From: UBA1847 sp942492205
GTDB taxonomy: Bacteria > Pseudomonadota > Gammaproteobacteria > Steroidobacterales > Woeseiaceae
Assembly (NCBI GenBank): GCA_942492205.1
Contig: CALODT010000002.1
Coordinates: 186,001 to 250,000, forward strand
Direction: 5' to 3'
Length of the DNA: 64,000 nucleotides
Below, one piece after another: positions 31,551 through 39,718 of this stretch. Under the pieces are notes generated by a model that saw only the letters and a list, made by a program, of their open reading frames with translations, was not told the origin of the DNA and made no database searches. The position numbers and the translations under genes are program-made. Positions within the stretch are counted from its first letter, which is position 1; each line of letters starts with the position of its first letter.

Positions 31551-33716
31551 TCAGGCGTTTTTCAACAAACGTCGCGAGCGACGCGCCAGGGTCGCCGATA
31601 CAAGCAATAACAGTAGCGGCAGGTCAGTCGAGCCGCCGCCGCTGCTGCCCTGCGGTGCGACACTGCTGTTGGCAAGCAACGGATTCGTGCCGAAGATCTT
31701 CACTTCGTCGCCATCGCTGATGCCATCGTCGTCGGTGTCGTCGTCTTTCGGATCGGTTCCGTGGTCGCGTTCTTCACCGTCGTCAAGACCGTCGTCATCG
31801 GTGTCGGCATCGTTCGGGTCGGTTCCGTTATCGCGTTCGTCGCCATCGTCGACACCATCGTCGTCGCTGTCTTCATCACGCGGATCGGTGCCGTCTTCCC
31901 GCTCGTCATCGTCGCTGACGCCGTCGTTGTCATCGTCATCGTCATCATCGTCATGGATGCCGTCGTTGTCATCGTCATCGTCATCGTCGTCACGGATGCC
32001 GTCATCGTCGTTGTCGTCGTCCATCCCGGCCAGGAAGTCGGCAATCGCGACGATGTCGAACTCGGGCATGCAGGCCATGTATTGCATTTCGCGTTCCTCG
32101 GCAATCGCCTCCCACGTCTCAGCGGCAGAGTCGCCATGCACGTCTTCGTCAACTCGCCCGCCGGAGCCATCGTTGCCGTGACACCCGGCGCAGGTCGTGA
32201 CGTAACGCTGCTCGCCGGTGGTGTCCTGAGCGTTCAGGTAGTCGGCGATAGCGTCAATGGATGCCTCATCCAGACCCTGCAGGTACTGCATTTCCGGCAC
32301 GCCGTTTGGAAACACGCTGGTTCCGAAAATAGAGCCGCTGATATTGCAGGCACGCGCGCCGGCCACGCGACGGAGACCGGGCAGGGTCTCGTCGACAGCA
32401 GGCCCGCTCCAGGGCTCGCCGTGACAGGCGACACAGTTCGTCTCATAAAGGCTCGCGCCGTCGCCCTGGTCCACCGGGTCAGTGATCGTGGCTTCGCTGA
32501 CCGCTTCATCGCTGAATTCGCCATCGCTGACGAGCAGCACGACACGATAGCTTCCGCTGCTTGCATAGGTATGACCGGGTGCCACGCCGTCGCCAGTACT
32601 GCCGTCGCCGAAGTCCCACGCGTACGTAAGCGTGTCACCATCCGGATCGCTGGACGCCGCTCCGCTAAAGCTCACGGTGCTGCCCGTTACGCCGGTGTAC
32701 GGGCCACCGGCATCTGCGGTTGGCGCACTGTTGGCGGGCGGTGTCGCTATCGTCGCCATGCTTGTCGCCGTGGAACTCGCGCCCTGATCGTCGGTGACGG
32801 TCAGCGTGATGGTGTAAGTGCCGTCGGCTGCGAAAGCGTGCGACGGGGTAGCGCCGCTGCCCATCGAGCCGTCGCCGAAGTCCCAGGCATAGCTTATCGG
32901 GTCGTCGTTGGGATCCGATGACATCGAGCCGTCGAATACGATCGCTACGCCGGGTTCGCCCGCATACGGGCCGCCAGCGTTGGCCGTCGGCGCTATGTTC
33001 ATTGGCGGCGCCGTAATAGTGGCGGAAGTCACGCTGGGGTCGCTCTGGAGCTGGCCGTCGCTGACAACCAGGCTCACCTCGTAGTTTCCGGCATTCGGGT
33101 AGACGTAGGTGGGCGTGGCGCCTGTGGCAGTGCCGCCGTCGCCGAAGCTCCAGGCATAGCTGAGCTGGTCGCCATCAGGGTCACTGGAGCCGGATCCGTT
33201 GAACTGGATCGCTGTTGTGCCAGCCTCGCCGGCGTACGGACCGCCAACAACGGCGACGGGCGGCGCGTTCGCCGCAGCCGGATCCAGCGCTACACTAGGG
33301 GGCGTACCCGCTGAGTTCGTGCAGTTGGCGCCCCCTGATGCGTCGCACCAGCCTGGCTGGGTGCTCGCCATGATTTCCTCAAGATTCAGGTGCAGGCCGT
33401 CTGCGTTGTCCGAATCCAGGGCTTCAACAGCTTCGAGAGCTGCGGTGAAAGCCACCGACGAGCAGCTGCTGCCGTCAGCCCCGTTGCTGAGCAGGTCCTG
33501 GCCATAGGCATTGAAGTTGTTACCGCCGCCGGCTGACTGATGACATGTTCGACAACCTCCCAGGTTGGCGGTCTCTGAGAAATTGTAAGCGTCGCTGAAA
33601 TACCTTGTGTTGAAGACGGAACCGCAACTTGAAAATGCTTCGGCTGTCGTGGCTACAAAGAGGGCTGCGAAGCCCATGAACACAATTACTGCAAAATCTC
33701 GCCTGGCGCCGCTCAT
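31551..33716 (-). CDS. Tri-haem PKD/TSP3 surface protein with GlyGly-CTERM-like tail
   Basis: About 721 residues from the ATG at 33716 (a GTG at 33725 is also possible). Signal peptide ends near TTAEA. In order: a CRTCH haem site near residue 56, three PKD domains (about 150-410, each with an AW[SD]FGDG motif), two cytochrome c domains with CVACH and CAGCH, an acidic run of thrombospondin type 3 calcium repeats (DDDNDG, DSDDDGVDDGDE), and a tail GGGSTDLPLLLLLV ending in an Arg-rich segment. That tail fits GlyGly-CTERM sorting by rhombosortase after type II secretion. Likely surface-anchored and redox-active (inference). Confidence 0.85.
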   Translation of the reverse strand: MSGARRDFAVIVFMGFAALFVATTAEAFSSCGSVFNTRYFSDAYNFSETANLGGCRTCHQSAGGGNNFNAYGQDLLSNGADGSSCSSVAFTAALEAVEALDSDNADGLHLNLEEIMASTQPGWCDASGGANCTNSAGTPPSVALDPAAANAPPVAVVGGPYAGEAGTTAIQFNGSGSSDPDGDQLSYAWSFGDGGTATGATPTYVYPNAGNYEVSLVVSDGQLQSDPSVTSATITAPPMNIAPTANAGGPYAGEPGVAIVFDGSMSSDPNDDPISYAWDFGDGSMGSGATPSHAFAADGTYTITLTVTDDQGASSTATSMATIATPPANSAPTADAGGPYTGVTGSTVSFSGAASSDPDGDTLTYAWDFGDGSTGDGVAPGHTYASSGSYRVVLLVSDGEFSDEAVSEATITDPVDQGDGASLYETNCVACHGEPWSGPAVDETLPGLRRVAGARACNISGSIFGTSVFPNGVPEMQYLQGLDEASIDAIADYLNAQDTTGEQRYVTTCAGCHGNDGSGGRVDEDVHGDSAAETWEAIAEEREMQYMACMPEFDIVAIADFLAGMDDDNDDDGIRDDDDDDDDNDGIHDDDDDDDDNDGVSDDDEREDGTDPRDEDSDDDGVDDGDERDNGTDPNDADTDDDGLDDGEERDHGTDPKDDDTDDDGISDGDEVKIFGTNPLLANSSVAPQGSSGGGSTDLPLLLLLVSATLARRSRRLLKNA

Positions 33717-33856
33717 GTCGTCCACCCCGTCCTGAAGGTTTGAATCCGCAAGCGCGTGATGCTCACGCTCTTGCCCGGTTTAATCAGTACACGGATGCGC
33801 GACGCAGAAGGTTCCGCGATTTGCAGGCAATCAGATCAGTAGATGTACGTATAAAG

Positions 33857-35371
33857 CTAGGCGGGTGTATCCAGGTCGGCCCTCAGTGACCTGAGCAAAG
33901 CGATCGACATCAGGACGCCGACGAACAGAATCGGCAGCGACACGACGAGCAAAATGACCTGGATGGGCCGCAGGTTGCTGTTCATCAGCATCAGGGCAAC
34001 AGGCATGAGCCCGAGCGCGAAGGCCCAGAAAACCCGGTGCCAGCGCGCCGGGTCATCACCGGCCTTGAGATGCAGCGTTGCGCTCGACGCCAGTGTGTAC
34101 GAGGCCGAGTCGTAGGTGGTCGCAGCAAAGATGATCGAGATAAGCGAGAACACGCCAATGACCAGGGCCGCCAGCGGCAGTTGCTCCAGCATCGCAACAA
34201 TCGCGATGCTGCCGCTTGCTGACTGCATGATCCCGGCGAAGTCGAGCCCGCCGCTGAGCTGCAGGAACAATGCGTAGTTGCCCATGACCATGTAGAACAG
34301 CCAGCTTCCCAGCGAACCCCAGAACAACATTCCAAGCACGACCTGGCGAATGGTCCGACCCCGCGAGATGCGGGTCACGAACAAGCCGACGTAAGGCGCG
34401 AACGCTATCCACCACGCCCAGTAGAAAACAGTCCAGCTTTCGACAAAACCCGACCCGGAAAACGGCTCCGTCCAGAAACTCATGCGGATGAAGTTCTGCG
34501 TCATGATGCCGAGGCTGTTGACACTGGTCTTCAGGATGAATGCCGTCGGTCCGACAAGCAGGATGAACAACAGCAAGCCGAAGGCCAGCGCGACATTAAT
34601 GTCGCTCAGGCGCTTGATGCCTTTTTTCAGGCCCAACCAGACGCTCGCGGCAAACAACACGATGCACAGTCCGATGACGGCCACTTCAAGTGTGTCGTTC
34701 GTTTCGATGTCGAACAGCCAGCCGATGCAGGCTGCGATCATGGGTGTCGAAAAGCCGAGGCTGGAAGCAGCCCCGCCCAGCAACGCGATCATGAACAGAA
34801 AGTCGATGGCCCGCGCCGTCGGGCCGTGTTCCCTGCCTTTCAGGAACCAGTGACAGCTCACGCTGAAGCGCAGTACGTCAAGTTTCCTGCGGTAGTAGGG
34901 ATAGGCGATCGCCACCGTCGGCAGACAGTAAAAAGCCCACGCCGTGAAGCCCCAGTGGAACAGCCCATACGTGGATGCCCACTCGGTCGCTGCAACGCTG
35001 CGTGGCGCGGCGCCAAATGGCGGCGCATCGTAATAGAACGCCCATTCGGTTGCGCACCAGTACAACAGGCCGGCGCCGACACCGGCACAGAACAGCATGC
35101 CGACCCAGCTGAGCGTTCTGAATTCCGGTGACTCATCGGCATCGCCGAGTTTAACCGCGCCGTAACGGCTGGCCGCGAGCCAGGCAAGAAAGCCGATGGC
35201 GGCGACACTGGCAAACAGGTAAAGGATGCCGAACTGTGTGGCGATGAACTGGTACAGCGATTCGAGCGCAACGCCCGAGGCCTGCGGATACGCCAGCAAG
35301 GGAACACTGACGACGACAAGAATGAGCGCGCACAGCCCGAAACTGGGCCAGTCTATTCGTCGTTGCTCCAT
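33857..35371 (-). CDS. BCCT family betaine/carnitine/choline transporter
   Basis: 504 residues, twelve membrane helices. The BCCT TM8 signature is clear: WTVFYWAWWIAFAPYVGLFVTRISRGRTIR. The glycine-rich segment is CAGVGAGLLYWCATEW in place of the usual GMGIG of sodium-driven BetP-like carriers, so the coupling ion is uncertain. Substrate not assignable. GGGGGATG precedes the start. It is the last gene of a leftward group with the two dehydrogenases. Confidence 0.9.
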   Translation of the reverse strand: MEQRRIDWPSFGLCALILVVVSVPLLAYPQASGVALESLYQFIATQFGILYLFASVAAIGFLAWLAASRYGAVKLGDADESPEFRTLSWVGMLFCAGVGAGLLYWCATEWAFYYDAPPFGAAPRSVAATEWASTYGLFHWGFTAWAFYCLPTVAIAYPYYRRKLDVLRFSVSCHWFLKGREHGPTARAIDFLFMIALLGGAASSLGFSTPMIAACIGWLFDIETNDTLEVAVIGLCIVLFAASVWLGLKKGIKRLSDINVALAFGLLLFILLVGPTAFILKTSVNSLGIMTQNFIRMSFWTEPFSGSGFVESWTVFYWAWWIAFAPYVGLFVTRISRGRTIRQVVLGMLFWGSLGSWLFYMVMGNYALFLQLSGGLDFAGIMQSASGSIAIVAMLEQLPLAALVIGVFSLISIIFAATTYDSASYTLASSATLHLKAGDDPARWHRVFWAFALGLMPVALMLMNSNLRPIQVILLVVSLPILFVGVLMSIALLRSLRADLDTPA

Positions 35372-35407
35372 ACATCCCCCGGTGTGACAGCTTTTCGATG
35401 CCGCCCG

Positions 35408-36394
35408 CTATTCGATCGTCAGCAGGACCGCGCCCCGGGCGCTGCCTGCCTCGATAATCTCGTTGGCCGTGACAATATCGGCAAGGTGCAGCGTATAGGC
35501 AATACGGTGTTGCAGCGCGCCTGCCGCCAGCGCCTTTTCTATGTCGGCAATGGCCTGCTGTTTTGCGCTCTCCGGCATGGCGTAGACGATAACCATTCGT
35601 ACCGTGATGTCTTTGTACATCATCTGGAAGAACGGCAGCTTCGGCTCGGTCACCTGTGTCGACGAGTAGGTCGCTATCGTGCCGCCGACTCGCAGCACGG
35701 CAACGGAAACCGGGAGGTTGGCACCGAACTCGACGTCGACGATTCGATCGACCGGCTCGCCGCCTGTGGCGGCCATGATTTCCTGAATCACATCGTCCGC
35801 CCGGTGGTTCACTACGTGATGCGCGCCCGCGTCTGTACAGGCCTTTCGGTCGGCATCATTACTCGCCGTTGCGATGACCGTTGCGCCCGCCTGGCTTGCC
35901 CACTGGATGGCGTAGTAACCGACGCGACCGGCGCCGCCCGTGACAAGCACCGTCTGGCCGGTGACATCACCGTCGGCGAACACACAACGGTGCGCCGTCA
36001 TAACGGGAATCCCCAGGCAGGCGCCGACCTCGAAACTCGCGGCTTTCGGGAGCACAGGAGCACGGCTGGAATCGATTGCCACGTACTCGGCCGCCGTGCC
36101 GAAACGCCTTGCGAATTGCGCCTGGTAAACCCAGACACGCTCGCCGACACGCTGCGTGCTCACACCCTCACCGACGGCCTCGATAACGCCCGCGCCGTCG
36201 CTATTCGGGATCACAAGTCCGTCGTCCAGCAGGTTTGGGAAAGAGCCGGCCCGTTTCTTGACGTCCGACGGGTTAACGCCACTGGTCGCGAGCTTCACCA
36301 GGACCTCACCGGCTGCCGGTACCGGGGCCTCGAGTTCGCCTACCTGCAGCACGTCCTTTGCGGCACCAAATTCTTCAAACCATGCTGCGTGCAT
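35408..36394 (-). CDS. Zinc-free quinone oxidoreductase-like MDR dehydrogenase
   Basis: 328 residues from the ATG at 36394, with AAGGAG 9 bases ahead. The GroES-like domain (VKLATSGVNPSDVKKRAG) and the Rossmann fold with VLVTGGAGRVGYYAIQWA place it in the medium-chain family near NADPH:quinone reductase. The Cys/His zinc ligands of alcohol dehydrogenases are absent. Substrate unknown. It is 27 bp after the SDR gene and 36 bp before the BCCT gene. Confidence 0.86.
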   Translation of the reverse strand: MHAAWFEEFGAAKDVLQVGELEAPVPAAGEVLVKLATSGVNPSDVKKRAGSFPNLLDDGLVIPNSDGAGVIEAVGEGVSTQRVGERVWVYQAQFARRFGTAAEYVAIDSSRAPVLPKAASFEVGACLGIPVMTAHRCVFADGDVTGQTVLVTGGAGRVGYYAIQWASQAGATVIATASNDADRKACTDAGAHHVVNHRADDVIQEIMAATGGEPVDRIVDVEFGANLPVSVAVLRVGGTIATYSSTQVTEPKLPFFQMMYKDITVRMVIVYAMPESAKQQAIADIEKALAAGALQHRIAYTLHLADIVTANEIIEAGSARGAVLLTIE

Positions 36395-36421
36395 TAGCAA
36401 TAACTCCTTCGAATGAAATAT

Positions 36422-37213
36422 CTAATCGAGCCAGTTGGACAGGCCTTCCGTATGGCCGTCGACCGCCAGGGATTGCCCGGAAATCTTCGCGGCTTTTTCG
36501 GAGGCGAGAAACAAGACCGTATCGGCAATCTCGTCGGCCGACACGAAAGAGCGCATCGACGTGTGCCGTTCATAGACGTGACGAACTTCACCGACGGTCA
36601 GCCCGCGTTGTTCCGCTTCCCGGCGAATGACGGCCTCGATGCGCGGCCCGCTGACACTCGTCGGACAGACAGCGTTGACGCGTATGCCGAAAGGACCGAG
36701 CTCCATGGCCCAGGTCTTCGTCAGCCCTATCTGACCCCACTTGCTGGCGGCATACGGCGAGCGTAACGGGTAGCCGAACAGGGCGGCGGTGGACGCAATA
36801 TTGATGATGCTGGCGTTGTCGCGCTTCTTGAGCAAAGGCACCGCCCGATGCGTCATGTAAAAGGTGCCGGAGAGATTTATGCGGATGCAGCGATCCCAGC
36901 CGTCTTCGTCAATATCTTCAACGGGCGCGGACGGGCCGGCCACCCCCGCGTTGTTGATGAGTATGTTGAGTCCGCCGTGCTGTTCCCTGAGATCGGCGAA
37001 CACGCGATCAACGTCGCTACGGTCGCCAACATCCGCCAGTGTTGCGCTCGCTGTCGGGTTGCTGGCCAGGAATTCACTGATGTAGTCGGTCGAAGCGTCG
37101 CAAATGTGCACGGTGTCCTGCTGCGCGAGAAATCGCTCGGCAACGGCGCGGCCTATGCCGGATGCACCGCCCGTTATCAGTACGATATTCTTGTTATTTG
37201 CGGGCTTACCCAT
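36422..37213 (-). CDS. SDR family NAD(P)-dependent oxidoreductase
   Basis: 263 residues. Classical short-chain dehydrogenase: cofactor loop TGGASGIGRAV near residue 12, NNAG in ILINNAGVAGP, catalytic Ser in IINIASTAALFG, and YAASKWGQIG (YxxxK). The C-terminal part has VNAVCPTSVSGPRIE and SGQSLAVDGH. Start placed at ATG 37213. It heads the leftward SDR-oxidoreductase-BCCT group, which may handle one imported substrate (inference). Confidence 0.88.
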   Translation of the reverse strand: MGKPANNKNIVLITGGASGIGRAVAERFLAQQDTVHICDASTDYISEFLASNPTASATLADVGDRSDVDRVFADLREQHGGLNILINNAGVAGPSAPVEDIDEDGWDRCIRINLSGTFYMTHRAVPLLKKRDNASIINIASTAALFGYPLRSPYAASKWGQIGLTKTWAMELGPFGIRVNAVCPTSVSGPRIEAVIRREAEQRGLTVGEVRHVYERHTSMRSFVSADEIADTVLFLASEKAAKISGQSLAVDGHTEGLSNWLD

Positions 37214-37262
37214 TTGCAGGCAGTCTAGCACTGCCGGCTAATCTCCCGACAGACCTCCAGGC

Positions 37263-37826
37263 ATGAAAAAGCAAGCTTCGACCCAACCGCTGCGACTGCG
37301 CAGGAAACACGGTGCCGGAAAGCGTCGCGACGTTACTGTCGCGGACGGTGCCCGCCTGATCAGGGCGCAGTCTCTGCGAAACGCGTTTGTCGCCGGCATT
37401 GCTGCCATCCTGATATTTTGTGTTCTCTGGATCGCTGTGTCCGGCTTGTTCGACAGGATATTTCCGTGGGCAACCGTGTTGCTGGGTGCGATGCTGGGCT
37501 TCGCGGTGCGGCAGGCTGGCAGGGGGGTAGACTGGCGTTTTCCTGCGCTGGCGGCCGTGCTCACGCTGTTGGGAGCCGTGATCGGGAACGTCGTGGTTGC
37601 TGCGGCGACGACAGCGGACATCTTTGACACCAGTACGCTGCATATCTTGCAGTCGGTCACGAGCATGACCTGGCCAGTGTTCTTTGATGAAGTCTGGAAT
37701 ATTGCCGACGGATTCTACGCGGTGTTATCCGCGGGCCTCGCGGCTTTCCTGGCAAATCGACAGCTTACGCGAGCCCAGTACTATGCGTTGCGCCTGTGGC
37801 GGGCACAGTCAGACGGGCATCACTAG
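37263..37826 (+). CDS. Membrane protein of unknown function
   Basis: 187 residues. A basic N-terminus (residues 1-30, many Arg and Lys) is followed by two helical hairpins (about 40-75 and 92-112) and a last helix (about 145-165). Its 3' end overlaps the convergent HD-domain gene by 18 bases. No family recognised with confidence. Confidence 0.65.
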   Translation: MKKQASTQPLRLRRKHGAGKRRDVTVADGARLIRAQSLRNAFVAGIAAILIFCVLWIAVSGLFDRIFPWATVLLGAMLGFAVRQAGRGVDWRFPALAAVLTLLGAVIGNVVVAAATTADIFDTSTLHILQSVTSMTWPVFFDEVWNIADGFYAVLSAGLAAFLANRQLTRAQYYALRLWRAQSDGHH

Positions 37827-38846
37827 CGCAGCGTCGCTCGGCAGGCGGGTACCGCGAAATGACGCGAGTTGCCGCGCAACCAGTTGTTCGATTTCCTGGA
37901 CGGCATTGGCTATACCCAGGTAGAACAACGGTTCACGGCGCAGCAGGGACCAGTCGCCGGTTTCCAGAACGCGAACCAGGTGGGTGATATTGCTGGTGAT
38001 TGCGGCGATGTAGGGGTTGTGGCCGCCGTACAGTACTTCCATGTAGCGGTACACGCGGTTGAACTTCGAATTCAGGCGCTCTCGCATGACCTGTTGATAA
38101 AATACCGGTGTCTTCTCCAGCAGGTCCTTGCCGGATTTGTAGCGCACCATGTACTCACCGGGCCCGGCATTTTCCACCGCGACGCCACCGACCACGAATT
38201 CCTTGTAAAGGCGATCGCGGCACTTCTCGAGATAACAGCGATCGGCCATTTGCGCGATCAGGTCCGCGGTGCCGATGAGATGTCCGCAGATGATGTCGCG
38301 CGGATCGTCGAGCTCGATGTCATCGAGATCCAGTTCGTAGCCGGTGAAATGCACGATCATGCTGCTTACGCCAACGTCTCGCGTCAAACCGAGTTCGGGT
38401 AGATATCGGCGCAGGAAATCCGCACTGCGCGATACGTGGTACAGCGTGAATTCAGCGCCGTTCTTGAAATCCTTGTCGCGCTCCTCGTGCCGAATGTAGC
38501 CGGCGTCGTGAAACAACGAGGTAATGATGGCCATCTGCGCCCTGGCCGGCCCGAGCCTGTCCGCAAGCTCGGCGCTCCGTTCATAACCCGCTACCAGGCG
38601 CGCGAGCGCCAACGTCATGTCGAGCGTATGCTGCATGTCGTGATAGGTGGTGTCACAACCGCGGTAGCCTGGATAACGGCCGGTAAAAAGGCGTTCGAAA
38701 TCGTAGAACGCCAGCCATAACTTATCGAACGACGTTCCCGGAAACGTCTCTGAAAAAAGTTCGTGTACGGCGTCTCGAACTGCTACCGGGTTGCTTACCT
38801 GTACGGTGTTCGTGACGTCGTAATCGTTACGCCGATCCTGAGACAT
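37809..38846 (-). CDS. HD-domain metal-dependent phosphohydrolase
   Basis: 345 residues. The HD superfamily metal ligands are visible as YHDMQHTLDMTLALARLV, then LFHDAGYIRHEERD (the HD pair) and SSMIVHFTGYE. A second conserved block, GHLIGTADLIAQMADRCYLEKCRDRLYKEF, is typical of HDc proteins related to cyclic-nucleotide phosphodiesterases. Cytoplasmic, no transmembrane segment. Substrate cannot be inferred. Confidence 0.82.
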   Translation of the reverse strand: MSQDRRNDYDVTNTVQVSNPVAVRDAVHELFSETFPGTSFDKLWLAFYDFERLFTGRYPGYRGCDTTYHDMQHTLDMTLALARLVAGYERSAELADRLGPARAQMAIITSLFHDAGYIRHEERDKDFKNGAEFTLYHVSRSADFLRRYLPELGLTRDVGVSSMIVHFTGYELDLDDIELDDPRDIICGHLIGTADLIAQMADRCYLEKCRDRLYKEFVVGGVAVENAGPGEYMVRYKSGKDLLEKTPVFYQQVMRERLNSKFNRVYRYMEVLYGGHNPYIAAITSNITHLVRVLETGDWSLLRREPLFYLGIANAVQEIEQLVARQLASFRGTRLPSDAALVMPV

Positions 38847-38950
38847 TGTTTACTGTCCCGCCCCCATTTTTTTTCTTAATGATACACGGCCGCTATAAAC
38901 CGCACCGGTACAAAAACGGGAATATGTCATGTCGGTTTTCTTTACGTTCT

Positions 38951-39718
38951 TCAGAGATCGAACTCGGCGACCACCGGCGTGTGATCGGACGGACGATCCC
39001 AGGCGCGTGGTTCCTTGTCGATATAACTCGACGTGCATCGTGTCGCCATCGCGTTGCTGGCGAGTATCAGGTCGATACGCAAGCCCGCATTGCGACGAAA
39101 ACCTGCGGCACGATAGTCCCACCAGCTAAAGGATTTTTCAGGTTGTTCGAACTTGCGAAACACGTCGACAAGGCCAAGCTCAAGCAAAGCACTCAAAGCC
39201 TTTCGCTCGAGCGGGCTGCAAAGTATTGCGTCGCCCCATTTCTCGGCGTCGTAGACGTCTTCGTCAGCCGGGGCGATATTGAAATCGCCGAGTACCACGA
39301 GGTTTTCGTGAGTGGCGAGCTCGGCCTCGAGAAAGTCGCGCAGCGATGCCAGCCAGTTGAGTTTGTACTGGTACTTTTCAGAACCGACTTCGGAGCCATT
39401 TGGCACGTAAAGGTTGATGACGCGAATGCCGCCGGCGCTGCTGGCGAGCACGCGGCGCTGAGGGTCGGCGATACCCGGCAGATCCGTCACGGGATCGGTC
39501 GGCTCGATCTTGCTGACCACGGCCACGCCGTTGTAAGTCTTTTGTCCGCTGGCAATCGAGTGGTAGCCAATATCGCGCAGCGCATCTGCCGGAAATTTCT
39601 CGGTTAGCTGCTTGATCTCCTGCAGAACCAGCACATCCGGTTGCTGCGCCTGCAACCATTCGATGACATGGCCTTGCCGGACGTTCATGGAGTTGACGTT
39701 CCAGGTTGCGATTTTCAC
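38951..39718 (-). CDS. xth: Exodeoxyribonuclease III
   Basis: AP endonuclease and 3'-5' exonuclease of base-excision repair. 255 residues. Signatures: MKIATWNVNSMNVR, VLVLQEIKQL (catalytic Glu), VINLYVPNGSE, VVLGDFNIAPADEDVYD (Asp/Asn), SWWDYRAAGFRRNAGLRIDLIL and the C-terminal SDHTPVV (catalytic His). The start overlaps the end of prlC by 4 bases, so the genes are translationally coupled. Confidence 0.94.
   Translation of the reverse strand: MKIATWNVNSMNVRQGHVIEWLQAQQPDVLVLQEIKQLTEKFPADALRDIGYHSIASGQKTYNGVAVVSKIEPTDPVTDLPGIADPQRRVLASSAGGIRVINLYVPNGSEVGSEKYQYKLNWLASLRDFLEAELATHENLVVLGDFNIAPADEDVYDAEKWGDAILCSPLERKALSALLELGLVDVFRKFEQPEKSFSWWDYRAAGFRRNAGLRIDLILASNAMATRCTSSYIDKEPRAWDRPSDHTPVVAEFDL

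Noticed and set aside
31761..32921. Plus-strand frame of about 386 codons over the TSP3/PKD region
   Set aside because: It is rich in Val/Ile only because it reads the complement of GAC/GAT-rich codons of the calcium repeats. The minus-strand protein is clearly real.
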